Source: Lentzea xinjiangensis (GTDB taxonomy: Bacteria > Actinomycetota > Actinomycetes > Mycobacteriales > Pseudonocardiaceae). From it: a stretch of DNA of 64,000 nt. The translations under genes and the position numbers were made by a program. Location of the stretch: NCBI RefSeq assembly GCF_900110955.1, contig NZ_FOFR01000026.1, positions 14,671 to 78,670 of the forward strand, in the 5' to 3' direction. Below the pieces are notes generated by a model. The model saw nothing but the letters and a program-made list of their open reading frames with translations. It did no database searches and was not told the DNA's origin. Below are positions 17,177-26,627 of the stretch, in pieces. The stretch's first letter is position 1; every line of letters begins with the position of its first letter.

Positions 17177-19831
17177 TCAGGGCTCCGCGCCCCACGCGAG
17201 GGTGCCGCCGGTGTGGGCGGTGACCCGGTCGAAGTCGGTGAGGGCGTCGTTCACCCGGTAGCTGTGGTCGTCGGCCTGGTTGAAGGCGGACCAGTCGGAC
17301 TTCGCGGCCCTGACCTGGATGTCGCCCGTGCTCGCCCCCGCGGCGAGGCTGCCGGAGGTGAAGGACACCTCCAGGTAGGCGTCCGCTCCGGGACGGGCGG
17401 TGGGCAGCCTGACCACCTTGGTCTGCACGGTGGCGCACCCGATCCGGGCCCAGTCGCACCACACCTGGTAGCCCGCCTGCGGCGCGTCGCCGGTGAACCA
17501 GTACCTGATCGTCGTCGTGGCGAGGCTGACCGGTGTCGTGCCGCCGTTGGTCAGCTGGAGCGTGGCACCGATCTGGCTCGACGTGGCCGCGCCGCTGCCC
17601 CTGTGCTGCACCGAGAGCGTGCTCGCGGGACCGGGCAACGTCCGGGTGGTGACCGGTGTGCCGGCGGCGGAGACGTTGCCCGCCGCGTCCCTCGCGCGCA
17701 CCGAGAACGAGTACTGCGTGTCCGGGGTGAGGCCAGTGAGCCGCAGGCTGGTCGTCGTCGTCGACTCGGCGACGGTGGTCCCGGAGAGGACGTCGTACCC
17801 GGTGACGCCGAGGTTGTCGGCCGAGGCGGCCCAGCTCAGCGTGACGCTGGTGCTGCCGGTACCGGCGACGGTCAGTCCGGTGGGGACGGTCGGCGGCTCG
17901 CTGTCCTCGGCGCCGCCGGACGGCTCGGCGCCCCACAGGGTCTTCCCGTCCTGGCGCAGGACGATCCGGTCGGTCTGCAGGACGGTGTTGCCGCTGCCGA
18001 GGCCGGTGTGCGACCAGTCGTTGGACGGGTCCCAGGTGCCGGCGCTGGTGATCCGGAACTGGACCTCTTTGCGGTGGGCGGACTGCCCGGCCGGGGCCAC
18101 ACCGGGACACGGGATGTCCACGTAGTACACGGAGCCGCTGTGCTGCACCGGCGCGCTCGCCGCACCGCACTGGTTGTAGTTCGTGGTGACGGTGATCTGG
18201 CTCGGCGTGGTGGCGCCGTCGAGCGTGAAGTAGTAGCGCAACGAGCCGTTGAAGGTCCGCGCCGGCCAGGCGGTCTTGTTGAGCACGAACGCCTTGACCT
18301 CGGTGAACTGGGCGGCGCTCTGGTTCACCGACGCCTGGACGGTGAGCTCGGGACCGTCCGGGACCTCCGCCGGGGGGAAGCTCGCCAGCGGTGTGCCGCT
18401 GAACTCCCGGTAGAGCCGGGCGAGGGCGCCGGTGAAGCCGGCGTTGTAGTCGAGCGCGACCTCGTTCATCACGTAGTCGCTGCGGTTGTCGGTGTAGGCG
18501 TCGTTGTTGGTGCTGGGGCCGCCGACCAACGCGCCGTAGAGGACGTGCCGGCTGACAGCGGGCTCCTGGATGGTGTCGGCCCACGAGCCGTGCGCGGTGC
18601 GGTGGTGCGGGTTGCGCGGAGGGTTGGCGCCGAATCCGACGACGTAGCTCGAGTTGCGGGGGTTGTCGCCGAGGGCGTAGTTGATCTGCCGCACGCCGAA
18701 GTCGTGGTAGGTCCTGGCGCGTGCGCTGTCGCGTGTGGACAGCCAGTCCGAGTAGGTCAGCGCGGCGAACGCGGTGTTGGCGGCGTACCGCAGCGATCCC
18801 CAGCTGTCGAGCACCGCTTGGCCCCCGGGGGAGTAACGCACCCGGTTGCCGTTGTACCCGGTCGTCCAGAAGTCCAGCCAGCGGTTGGCATCGGTGATGT
18901 AGGTCTGCTCGCCGGTGAGCTGGGCCATCAGGACGTAGGCGCCGTAGGACTTGTCGTCCCAGGCGATGGTCCACCTGTAAGAGCGTTCCGCGCTCTGCGG
19001 TTCGGTGCCGAGCTTCTGGTACTCCGCCTTGGCCTTGTCCAGGTAGCTCGCGTCACCGGTGGCGCGGTGCAGCCAGATCGCGCCCCACACCAGCTCGTCC
19101 TGGTAGCCGCTCCACGAGTTGTAGAAGCTCGCGGCGTCGGTGATGCACGAGCTGTACTTGCCGCGGTAGGTGTCCGCGAAGGCGTAGAGCTGCTTGGCGT
19201 GCGTGAGCAGGGTGGCCGCGTAGGCGGGGTCGGTGTCCTTGAAGACCATCGAGGCCGACGCCGTCGCCGCCGCGTACTCGCCCGCCAGGTCCGAGCCGGG
19301 GCAGGAGGCGTCCACCTTGTACGACGGACGTGCCATCGGCATGACCTCCGCCGAGCCCCACCAGGCGTGGTCGGGGTTGCCCGCGCCGACCTGGCCGTAG
19401 ACGACGTTCGGGGACGGGTGCGCCTTGATGATCCAGTCCGTGCCGTGCTTCAGGTTCGCCAGGAGGTGCGGGAGCTGGCCGGAGCTCGCGTACGCGTCCC
19501 GGTTCGCCACTGCGCCCCAGGCGAGCATCGACATGCTGAACGCGAAGGGCAGGCCGAACTTCACGTGGTCGCCGGCGTCGTAGAAGCCACCGGAGAGGTC
19601 GAGCCCGGCGTCGGCGCCGTCGCGCAGCGCGGAGTCGCCCCGCCAGCTCACGCGGTTGCCCGCCGGCAGCGCCCCCGACCGCTGGGCGTCATAGAACCAG
19701 ATGGACTTCTGCAGCGCCTCCGCGTAGTTGAACGCGGGCGCGGCCGCCGAGGGTGACACCAGTGGGCCGGCCGTCGCCGCGAGCACGGCGGCGAGAGTGG
19801 CGGTCACAGCTCTGCGCAGGCGACTGTGCAC
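17177..19831 (-). CDS. Secreted processive GH9 endoglucanase with CBM3c, Fn3 and CBM3
   Basis: 884 aa. Signal peptide about 1-31, GH9 catalytic domain about 32-480 (GGFYDAGDHVKFG base region and NEVALDYNAGF acid region), CBM3c about 492-640 directly after the catalytic domain, an Fn3 domain about 655-745, and a C-terminal CBM3 about 750-884. GH9-CBM3c is the layout of theme-B processive endoglucanases such as Thermobifida Cel9A, in which CBM3c feeds the chain into the active site. GTG start at 19831 with GGAGG 5 bp upstream and a CebR box 29 bp upstream. Divergent from the GH5 gene. Confidence 0.95.
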   Translation of the reverse strand: MHSRLRRAVTATLAAVLAATAGPLVSPSAAAPAFNYAEALQKSIWFYDAQRSGALPAGNRVSWRGDSALRDGADAGLDLSGGFYDAGDHVKFGLPFAFSMSMLAWGAVANRDAYASSGQLPHLLANLKHGTDWIIKAHPSPNVVYGQVGAGNPDHAWWGSAEVMPMARPSYKVDASCPGSDLAGEYAAATASASMVFKDTDPAYAATLLTHAKQLYAFADTYRGKYSSCITDAASFYNSWSGYQDELVWGAIWLHRATGDASYLDKAKAEYQKLGTEPQSAERSYRWTIAWDDKSYGAYVLMAQLTGEQTYITDANRWLDFWTTGYNGNRVRYSPGGQAVLDSWGSLRYAANTAFAALTYSDWLSTRDSARARTYHDFGVRQINYALGDNPRNSSYVVGFGANPPRNPHHRTAHGSWADTIQEPAVSRHVLYGALVGGPSTNNDAYTDNRSDYVMNEVALDYNAGFTGALARLYREFSGTPLASFPPAEVPDGPELTVQASVNQSAAQFTEVKAFVLNKTAWPARTFNGSLRYYFTLDGATTPSQITVTTNYNQCGAASAPVQHSGSVYYVDIPCPGVAPAGQSAHRKEVQFRITSAGTWDPSNDWSHTGLGSGNTVLQTDRIVLRQDGKTLWGAEPSGGAEDSEPPTVPTGLTVAGTGSTSVTLSWAASADNLGVTGYDVLSGTTVAESTTTTSLRLTGLTPDTQYSFSVRARDAAGNVSAAGTPVTTRTLPGPASTLSVQHRGSGAATSSQIGATLQLTNGGTTPVSLATTTIRYWFTGDAPQAGYQVWCDWARIGCATVQTKVVRLPTARPGADAYLEVSFTSGSLAAGASTGDIQVRAAKSDWSAFNQADDHSYRVNDALTDFDRVTAHTGGTLAWGAEP

Positions 19832-19859
19832 GTGAGCCTCCGATGACGGGTAGGTGAAC

Positions 19860-19887
19860 TGGGAGCGCTCCCAGAACCGGGACTGTA
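19860..19887 (-). promoter_or_regulatory. CebR box and -10 element of the GH9-CBM3 gene
   Basis: Perfect CebR box at 19860-19873. A -10 TACAGT (19882-19887) inside GTTACAGTCC lies 8 bp upstream. The same ten bases precede the GH5 box, so both divergent cellulase promoters share one design. Confidence 0.83.
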
Positions 19888-20206
19888 ACGGTCACGAAAC
19901 CCGTCCGACAGGGGGACGGCCGAATATGGCCGCAAATTCTGCTGTGAGGCAGCCGTTCGGCGGAATTTCCACGCCTGCTCACCGGGAGGCGGTTCCGGTG
20001 AGTGCTTGCAGTCATCGCTGAAATGTCGTACCCGTTCGAATGTTCGATGCACAGGTCGTGGTCAGGGCATGTGCGGTTCCGTGCCGACGTTGGGCGAAAA
20101 GCGTGAACTGGAACGATTCTCGGTGCTTACCGGCAGTGCAATGTGAGGTTCGCTCCGAAATCGACCACAGTTCGACAGTCGCTTTTCCGGATCATCGCCC
20201 GCTGGT

Positions 20207-20239
20207 TACAGTCCGCCGCGAAAGCTGGGAGCGTTCCCA
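20207..20239 (+). promoter_or_regulatory. CebR box and -10 element of the GH5 gene
   Basis: CebR box TGGGAGCGTTCCCA (20226-20239), one base off the perfect palindrome, 20 bp before the start codon. -10 TACAGT at 20207-20212. The remaining intergenic sequence, 19888-20206, holds no gene that I can support. Confidence 0.83.
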
Positions 20240-20259
20240 GCTTCTCGGGAGGTGTGCTC

Positions 20260-22317
20260 ATGACGGGTCGGCGCATTGGCGCGGTGGTGGCGGCTCTCGT
20301 CTCGATGGCCGCGAGCGTCGGCCTGGCGGTCGTGGCTCCCGCGGCTGCGGCACCGGGGTGCCGGGTCGACTACGCGGTGCCCAGCCAGTGGCAGGGCGGC
20401 TTCACCGCGGCCGTCACCGTGACCAACGTCGGGGAGCGGATCGACGGCTGGCGCCTGACCTGGACGTGGCCGTCCGGTCAGCGGGTGAGCCAGGCGTGGA
20501 ACGCCACCGTCACGTCGTCCGGCGACCAGGTCACGGCGGTGAACGCGGGCTACAACGCGGTGATCGAGCCGAACGCCACCGTGTCGTTCGGCTTCAACGC
20601 GAGCTGGTCCGGCACGAACACCGCCCCGCAGTCGTTCGCCCTCAACGGGACCACCTGCACCGGCGATCCCGGCACGCCTCCGACGACGACCACGACGACC
20701 ACCACCACGACGGGCAACCCGGTGCCGGGCGACGCGATGGCGCGGGTGGCGGCGATGCAGCCGGGGTGGAACCTCGGCAACACGCTGGACTCGACCGGTG
20801 CCGACGAGACGTCGTGGGGCAACCCGCGCGTCACGGAGGCGTTGCTGGACAACGTGAAGGCGCAGGGGTTCAAGAGCATCCGCATTCCCGTGACGTGGGG
20901 TCAGCACCAGGGCCCGGCGCCGGGTCACACCATCGAGGCCGCGTACCTGGCCCGGGTCAAGGAGGTCGTCGGCTGGGCCCTGGCGGACGGCTTCCAGGTG
21001 ATGATCAACATCCACCACGACTCCTGGCAGTGGATCGCGGCCATGCCGTCGGACCGCGCCGGCGTGCTCGCCCGCTACAACGCGATCTGGACGCAGCTCG
21101 CGACCGCGTTCAAGGACTCGCCGGCGGAGCTCGTCTTCGAGAGCGTGAACGAGCCGCAGTTCACCGGTAGCTCAGGAGACGCCCAGAACGCGCAACTGCT
21201 GCACGAGCTGAACGCGTCGTTCCGCGACATCGTGCGGCGCTCGGGCGGCAACAACGCTCATCGCCTGCTCGTGCTGCCCACCCTGCACACGTCGTCCGAC
21301 CAGGCGCGGCTCGACGAGCTGGCGACGTCGATCAGGGGCTTCGGCGATCCCCACCTCGCCGCGACCGTGCACTACTACGGCTACTGGCCGTTCAGCGTGA
21401 ACGTCGCCGGTGGCACGCGGTACGACGCGACCGCGCAGAAGGACCTGACCGACTCGTTCGACCGCGTGCACAACACCTTCGTCGCGCGGGGCGTGCCGGT
21501 GGTCCTGGGGGAGTACGGGTTGCTCGGGTTCGACCGCCACACGGGCACGATCCAGCAGGGCGAGAAGCTGAAGTTCTTCGAGCACCTCGGCCATTACGCG
21601 CGGCTGAAGAACATCACCACCATGTTGTGGGACAACGGTCAGCACCTCGGCCGCACGTCGTTCCAGTGGAGCGACCCCGAGCTCGCCGCGCAGATCAGGT
21701 CGAGCTGGACCACCCGCTCCGGCACGGCGTCGAGCGACCAGGTGTTCAGCGCGCGGTCGAGCGCCGTCACCGCGAAGACCATCACGTTGAACACCAACGG
21801 AACCACGTTCACCGGCCTGCGCCACGGTGCCACCCAACTGGTCCGCGGCACCGACTACACCGTCCAGGGCGACCAGCTCACCCTGACCGCGCCGGCGCTG
21901 ACCCGGCTGAGCGGGTCGCGCGACTACGGCACGAACGCCGTGCTCACGGCCCACTTCTCCGCGGGGGTGCCGTGGCGGATCAACCTCATCACCCACGACA
22001 CCCCGCTGCTGACCGGTGCCACCGGCACGACGAGCTCGTTCGCGATCCCGACCGCCTTCCGCGGTGACCTGCTCGCCACGATGGAGGCGAAGTACGCGGA
22101 CGGCTCGAACGCGGGCCCGCACAACTGGACCTCCTTCAAGGAGTTCGACCGGGCGTTCGCGCCGGACCACGCCACCGGCGTCACGAGGCTCACGCCCGAG
22201 TTCTTCGCCGAGGTCAACGACAACGCGCGGGTGACGCTGACGTTCCACTACTGGAGCGGCGCCACGGTCACCTACCACGTCACGAAGTCGGGCACCTCGG
22301 TCACGGGGACGGCGTGA
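20260..22317 (+). CDS. Secreted GH5 endoglucanase with CBM2, CBM_X2 and CBM46
   Basis: 685 aa. Signal peptide about 1-32, CBM2 about 33-133 with flanking Cys, a Thr-rich linker, a GH5 catalytic domain about 150-470 (NIHHD, acid/base Glu in ESVNEPQF, nucleophile Glu in VVLGEYG), then a CBM_X2 Ig-like module about 480-575 and a CBM46 about 580-685. GH5-CBM_X2-CBM46 trios occur in endoglucanases active on xyloglucan and beta-1,3/1,4-glucan. ATG at 20260 with GGAGG 6 bp upstream; the open frame upstream covers the CebR box. Its 3' end overlaps the convergent hydrolase gene by 17 bp. Confidence 0.95.
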   Translation: MTGRRIGAVVAALVSMAASVGLAVVAPAAAAPGCRVDYAVPSQWQGGFTAAVTVTNVGERIDGWRLTWTWPSGQRVSQAWNATVTSSGDQVTAVNAGYNAVIEPNATVSFGFNASWSGTNTAPQSFALNGTTCTGDPGTPPTTTTTTTTTTGNPVPGDAMARVAAMQPGWNLGNTLDSTGADETSWGNPRVTEALLDNVKAQGFKSIRIPVTWGQHQGPAPGHTIEAAYLARVKEVVGWALADGFQVMINIHHDSWQWIAAMPSDRAGVLARYNAIWTQLATAFKDSPAELVFESVNEPQFTGSSGDAQNAQLLHELNASFRDIVRRSGGNNAHRLLVLPTLHTSSDQARLDELATSIRGFGDPHLAATVHYYGYWPFSVNVAGGTRYDATAQKDLTDSFDRVHNTFVARGVPVVLGEYGLLGFDRHTGTIQQGEKLKFFEHLGHYARLKNITTMLWDNGQHLGRTSFQWSDPELAAQIRSSWTTRSGTASSDQVFSARSSAVTAKTITLNTNGTTFTGLRHGATQLVRGTDYTVQGDQLTLTAPALTRLSGSRDYGTNAVLTAHFSAGVPWRINLITHDTPLLTGATGTTSSFAIPTAFRGDLLATMEAKYADGSNAGPHNWTSFKEFDRAFAPDHATGVTRLTPEFFAEVNDNARVTLTFHYWSGATVTYHVTKSGTSVTGTA

Positions 22318-23260
22318 TCCGCAGCCCGCGGCGCAGGGCGTCCACCTCGTCGGCGAACATCCGGCGCGAGATCGCCGCGCTCTCGACGAGCGAGGAGCCG
22401 TGGAACGTGCCGGGGTAGAGCCGCAGCTCGGCGTGCACCCCGGCGTGCGAGAGCCGTTGCGCGTACTGGATCCCCTCGTCCCGCAGCGGATCGAACTGGC
22501 AGGTCGTCACGAAGGCGGGAGGCAGCCCGGCCAGGTCGGTGGCCCTGGCGGGCGCGGCGTACGGCGACACGTCGCCACCCGGCTCGGCGCCCAGGTAGCT
22601 GGTCCAGCTGAAAACGGCGTTGGGCCGGTTCCACAACGGCGTGTCGACGTACTCGCGCATCGACGGGGTGTCGAGCCGGTCGTCGAGCTCGGGGATTCCG
22701 AGGAACTGGAAGCAGAGCCGTGGCCCGCCGCGGTCGCGGGCGAGCAGCGCCACCGCCGCCGCGAGCCCACCGCCCGCGCTCTCCCCCGCCACGCCGAGCC
22801 GCTCCGGGTCGATGCCGAGGTCGCCGGCGCCGGCCGCGGTCCACAGCAGTGCCGCGTAGCAGTCCTCGACCGGCGCGGGGAACGGGTGCTCGGGCGCGAG
22901 CCGGTAGTCCACCGACACGACGACCACGCCGAGCTCGTCGACCAGCCGGACCACGTGCGCGTGGACCATGTCCAGGTCCCCCAGGACGAACCCGCCGCCG
23001 TGGACGTACAGCAGTCCGGGCACCGGGTTCCGCCGGCCGGCGGGGGAGTAGATCCGCACGGGCACGTCGGGAGCACCGGCGGGACCGGGGACCGCCGTGT
23101 CGCGGACGTCGACGGGACCGGTCGGCTCGTAGACCGGCACCAGGCCAGCCAGCTCCGCCTGCCGGGCCCGGGTGGCGAGCAGGCTTTCGCGGCCGGACAG
23201 GGACACCGCGGGCACCAGGTCGAGCCAGGGCAGGAGTTCGGGGTCGATGGCGTAGCTCAT
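22301..23260 (-). CDS. Alpha/beta-hydrolase of the HSL (Abhydrolase_3) esterase family
   Basis: 319 aa from the ATG at 23260, which has GGAGG 8 bp upstream. The oxyanion-hole motif HGGGFVLGD, nucleophile Ser in GESAGGG, candidate Asp in FDPLRDEG and His in GTFHGS form the catalytic set of hormone-sensitive-lipase-like esterases. No signal peptide. It likely hydrolyses short-chain esters in the cytoplasm; substrate unknown. Divergent from a PucR/CdaR-like regulator that may control it. Confidence 0.9.
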   Translation of the reverse strand: MSYAIDPELLPWLDLVPAVSLSGRESLLATRARQAELAGLVPVYEPTGPVDVRDTAVPGPAGAPDVPVRIYSPAGRRNPVPGLLYVHGGGFVLGDLDMVHAHVVRLVDELGVVVVSVDYRLAPEHPFPAPVEDCYAALLWTAAGAGDLGIDPERLGVAGESAGGGLAAAVALLARDRGGPRLCFQFLGIPELDDRLDTPSMREYVDTPLWNRPNAVFSWTSYLGAEPGGDVSPYAAPARATDLAGLPPAFVTTCQFDPLRDEGIQYAQRLSHAGVHAELRLYPGTFHGSSLVESAAISRRMFADEVDALRRGLRITPSP

Positions 23261-23398
23261 GAGGTGATCCTCCGGCCGGGGCGTGGCGGCGGGCACCCGA
23301 CAGGTGGCGGGAAGTCCGGGGGTCGCGCTCGCCAGGTGGCGGACCGGCGGGGCGTTCGCGTGCCGGGACCGCCCTCCGCCGACGGCTATCGTGACGTC

Positions 23399-24397
23399 AT
23401 GAAGGGCCTGCTGCTACGCCTGTCCGGTCTGGACGCCGACGCCAAGAACGCCGTCCGGGTGATCGGGTTCTTCGACCGCATGATCACGCAGCGCGCCGGC
23501 CTGGACGCCCTGGTGCGCAGCACGGCCGAGCTGGCCGGCTGTCCGGCCGGTCTGCACGTCCCCGGCCAGGGCCTGTCGCTGCGGGCCGCCGCGGGGACCG
23601 CCGTGACGGCGGGCCCGGTGCCCGCGCGGGCGAAGGTCCGCTCGACCGGGGGTGGCGTGGACGTCTGGATCGCGCGCGACGGCGCACCGGCCCCGTTGGA
23701 CGACATGCTGCTGGAACGCTTCGCGATCGCCGCCGCCGTGCTGCTCGGCCATTCCAGCGTGCCGTTGCCGGAACTGGGCGACCCGGCGCTGGTCGAGCTC
23801 GTGCTCTCGGAGAGCGTCGGCGCGGCGGAACGGTCGCGTGCGCTGCACCTGCTCGGCATCGGCGCCACGACACCGCTGCGGGTGCTGGCGGCCACCGGTC
23901 AGGTCGCCGGGCGCTCCGCGGTGGTGGGCAACCTGCGGGCGGTGCTGGCGACGGAGGTCCCGGACCGCGTCGACGGGCGCCTCGGCGTCGGTCCGCTGCT
24001 GCCCGCCGTCGACGCGGCGGCGTCCTGGCGCGCGGCCCGCGCCGCGCTCCTGTGCACATCGGACAGCGAGCCGGTGGTCTGGCACGAGAGGCTCGGCGGG
24101 CTGGCGCTGATCGCGGACCAGCTCGACCACGCGACCGCGGGCGCGCTCCCGGACGTCCGGGCGCTGGACCGGCTGGCCGCGGAGCCGGACATGATCACGA
24201 CACTGGACGCGCTGTGCGCGGAGGGGTCGGTGCGCAAGGCCGCCGCCGCGTTGCACCGCCACCACAGCACGATGCCCGCGCGTCTCGCGCGGGCGGAGGC
24301 GGTGCTCGGGTTCGGGATCGACTCGGCGCCCGGACGGCTCCGGCTGCACCTCGCGCTGATGCTGCGGCGGATGCGCGACAACGTGCTCCAGGGCTGA
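23399..24397 (+). CDS. PucR/CdaR-type helix-turn-helix regulator
   Basis: 332 aa. The C-terminal third (LDALCAEGSVRKAAAALHRHHSTMPARLARAE) matches the HTH_30 domain of PucR-like regulators, in which the helix-turn-helix is at the extreme C-terminus. The N-terminal part has no motif I can name. Starts 138 bp from the divergent esterase gene and may regulate it (inference). ATG at 23399; no strong Shine-Dalgarno sequence. Confidence 0.75.
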   Translation: MKGLLLRLSGLDADAKNAVRVIGFFDRMITQRAGLDALVRSTAELAGCPAGLHVPGQGLSLRAAAGTAVTAGPVPARAKVRSTGGGVDVWIARDGAPAPLDDMLLERFAIAAAVLLGHSSVPLPELGDPALVELVLSESVGAAERSRALHLLGIGATTPLRVLAATGQVAGRSAVVGNLRAVLATEVPDRVDGRLGVGPLLPAVDAAASWRAARAALLCTSDSEPVVWHERLGGLALIADQLDHATAGALPDVRALDRLAAEPDMITTLDALCAEGSVRKAAAALHRHHSTMPARLARAEAVLGFGIDSAPGRLRLHLALMLRRMRDNVLQG

Positions 24398-24455
24398 TGT
24401 CCGCAACGACGACCAGCCGGGTGAAGCGGCTCCCGGACACCACGTCCAGCCAGTC

Positions 24456-25157
24456 CTACCGCCGGCGGGACTGGCTGACGGGGGCGAGCCACAGCCCGGT
24501 CAGGGCGTCGACGAGGCCGTCCGCCGCGTCGTGCCAGCTCGCCCGCGGGGTCGGGGTGTTCTCGGCGAGCGCGCGCTCGCGTTCGGCGATCATGTGCACG
24601 AGCAGCTGCCTGGCCATGTCGTGGCGCTCGGCGCGCACCTCGTCGGGCAGGCCGGCCAGGCACTCGTTCAGCCCGGCCAGGATCCGCACCTGCGACGGCG
24701 ACGACCGCGTCTCCTCGACGATGATCGGGCGCAGGGTCGGGTCGGTCATCACCTGGGCGCCGAAGCGCGCGAACCAGGTGGGGCTGCCGGCCTGGGCGAG
24801 GTGCTCGGTCAGCGGCCGCACCAGGCAGTCCAGCCAGTCGCGGAGGTCGGGGGCGTCGCCGAGGTCCGCGACCATCCGCTGCCGGATCTCCTCGATCCCC
24901 GCCAGGTGCTTGCGGGCGATGGCGCGGACCAGGTCGGCCTTCGTGCCGAAGTGGTAGCCGACAGCCGTGTTGTTGCCCTGCCCGGCGGCTTCGCCGACCT
25001 GCCGGTTCGACACGGCCAGCACGCCGTGCTCGGCGAACAGGCGTTCCGCGGCGGTCAGGATCAGCTCGCGGGTGGCGTGCGCCCGGCCGGTCCTGGACGG
25101 GGTGGTGCCGACCTCGGTCATCGTCTTTCCCGGCGGTGGTGCGGTGACATCGGACAT
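24456..25157 (-). CDS. TetR-family regulator of the adjacent MFS transporter
   Basis: 233 aa. The HTH spans about 27-75 (THRELILTAAERLF-type helix 1, then NRQVGEAAGQGNNTAVGYHF). The 12-residue N-terminal lead could be shortened by starting at the ATG at 25121. Divergent from a drug-transporter gene with a perfect inverted repeat between them, the standard TetR repressor/efflux pump pair. Confidence 0.9.
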   Translation of the reverse strand: MSDVTAPPPGKTMTEVGTTPSRTGRAHATRELILTAAERLFAEHGVLAVSNRQVGEAAGQGNNTAVGYHFGTKADLVRAIARKHLAGIEEIRQRMVADLGDAPDLRDWLDCLVRPLTEHLAQAGSPTWFARFGAQVMTDPTLRPIIVEETRSSPSQVRILAGLNECLAGLPDEVRAERHDMARQLLVHMIAERERALAENTPTPRASWHDAADGLVDALTGLWLAPVSQSRRR

Positions 25158-25192
25158 CGAGGACGTTCTACACCATGTCCACCCCGATGGTT

Positions 25193-25216
25193 TAAGTCAA
25201 CTGACTGACTTAGACT
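25193..25216. promoter_or_regulatory. TetR operator overlapping the MFS promoter
   Basis: TAAGTCA-ACTGAC-TGACTTA is a perfect inverted repeat with 7-bp arms (25193-25212). A -10-like TAGACT (25211-25216) overlaps the right arm and ends 6 bp before the GTG at 25223, so the MFS mRNA may be leaderless and would be shut off by TetR binding. Confidence 0.75.
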
Positions 25217-25222
25217 CGCCGG

Positions 25223-26596
25223 GTGCTCCTCGGAGAAACGCGGCCCGTGACGCGGCCGAACGCCGTCGTGGCCGTGCTGGCGATGGGCGGCATCGTCGTC
25301 TCGCTGATGCACACGCTGGTCATCCCGCTCGTGCCGCGGTTTCCGCAGCTCCTCGGCTCGTCACCCGCCGACACGGCCTGGGTGGTCACGTCGACCCTGC
25401 TGGCCGGCGCCGTCGCGACCCCCGTCGTCGGACGGCTCGGCGACATGTACGGCAAGCGCCGCATGCTCGTCGTCAGCCTCGCGATGGTGGTGGCGGGATC
25501 GGTGGTCGCGGCGCTCAGCGGCTCGCTGGTGCCGCTGGTCGCCGGACGGGCGGTGCAGGGGCTGGCGGTCGGCGTCATCCCGCTCGGCATCAGCATCATG
25601 CGCGACGAGCTGCCCGCGGAACGGCTGGCGTCGGCGACCGCGCTGATGAGCGCCTCGCTCGGCGTCGGCGGCGCGCTCGGCCTGCCCGCGGCGGCGTTGC
25701 TGGTCGAGCGGAGCGACTGGCACCTGCTGTTCTGGACGTCGGCGGCGGCCGGGGCGATCGTGCTGGTCGCGGTCCTGGTCGTCGTGCCGGAGTCGCCGGT
25801 CCGCAGCGGTGGCCGGTTCGACCTCCTCGGCGCGGTCGGGCTCTCGGTCGCCCTGGTCTGCCTGCTGCTCGGCGTGTCGAAGGCGTCCGCGTGGAGCGGC
25901 GGCACCGTCGCGGGGCTGTTCGTGGCGGCGGCGGTGGTCCTCGTGCTCTGGGGCTGGTGGGAGCTGCGGTCGTCCCGGCCGCTGGTGGACCTGCGCACCA
26001 CGGCGCGGCGCCAGGTGCTGCTGACCAACATCGCGTCGCTGGCGTTCGCGTTCGCCCTGTTCGCGCAGTCGCTGGTGCTGCCGCAGGTCCTGCAGCTACC
26101 GGCTGCCACGGGGCACGGCCTGGGGCAGTCGCTGCTCGTCACCGGTCTCGTGCTGGTGCCGTCCGGCCTGGTGATGATGGCGATGGCGCCGGTGTCCGCG
26201 CGGATCTCGAACGCGCGGGGCCCTCGGGTCACCTTGGTCCTGGGCGCGCTCGTGGTCGCGATCGGGTACGGCGCCGGTGTGGTCATGCTGTCCGCGATCT
26301 GGCAGCTCGTCGTCATCTCCGCCGTGATCGGCGCCGGCATCGGCCTGGGCTACGGCGCGATGCCGGCGCTGATCATGTCGGCCGTGCCGATGTCGGAGAC
26401 GGCGGCCGCCAACAGCCTCAACACGCTGATGCGCGCGATCGGCACCTCGACCTCCAGCGCGGTGGCCGGTGTGGTGCTCACCGGGGTGGCGACCCCGGTC
26501 AGCTTCCAGCTGATCATGGGCCTGGGTGCCGCGACCGCGCTGCTGGCGTGCGTGATCGCGGGCTTCCTCCCCGCGGTCGGCCGGAGGAGCGCCTGA
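25223..26596 (+). CDS. MFS multidrug efflux transporter (DHA2, 14-TMS type)
   Basis: 457 aa with about 14 hydrophobic segments. Motif A (GRLGDMYGKRRML) follows the second helix. The DHA2 family exports drugs and dyes with protons. The GTG at 25223 sits just after the predicted -10, consistent with a leaderless transcript; an internal GTG at 25247, with GGAG 11 bp upstream, is the alternative. Controlled by the divergent TetR gene. Confidence 0.9.
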   Translation: MLLGETRPVTRPNAVVAVLAMGGIVVSLMHTLVIPLVPRFPQLLGSSPADTAWVVTSTLLAGAVATPVVGRLGDMYGKRRMLVVSLAMVVAGSVVAALSGSLVPLVAGRAVQGLAVGVIPLGISIMRDELPAERLASATALMSASLGVGGALGLPAAALLVERSDWHLLFWTSAAAGAIVLVAVLVVVPESPVRSGGRFDLLGAVGLSVALVCLLLGVSKASAWSGGTVAGLFVAAAVVLVLWGWWELRSSRPLVDLRTTARRQVLLTNIASLAFAFALFAQSLVLPQVLQLPAATGHGLGQSLLVTGLVLVPSGLVMMAMAPVSARISNARGPRVTLVLGALVVAIGYGAGVVMLSAIWQLVVISAVIGAGIGLGYGAMPALIMSAVPMSETAAANSLNTLMRAIGTSTSSAVAGVVLTGVATPVSFQLIMGLGAATALLACVIAGFLPAVGRRSA

Positions 26597-26627
26597 TCGC
26601 GCGGGCGGCGGTGTCCGACGCCGGCCT

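Noticed and set aside
17025..18974. 649-aa open frame antiparallel-phase to the GH9-CBM3 gene
   Set aside because: Same strand, shifted frame, low-complexity Arg/Pro composition; it is a shadow of the cellulase gene.
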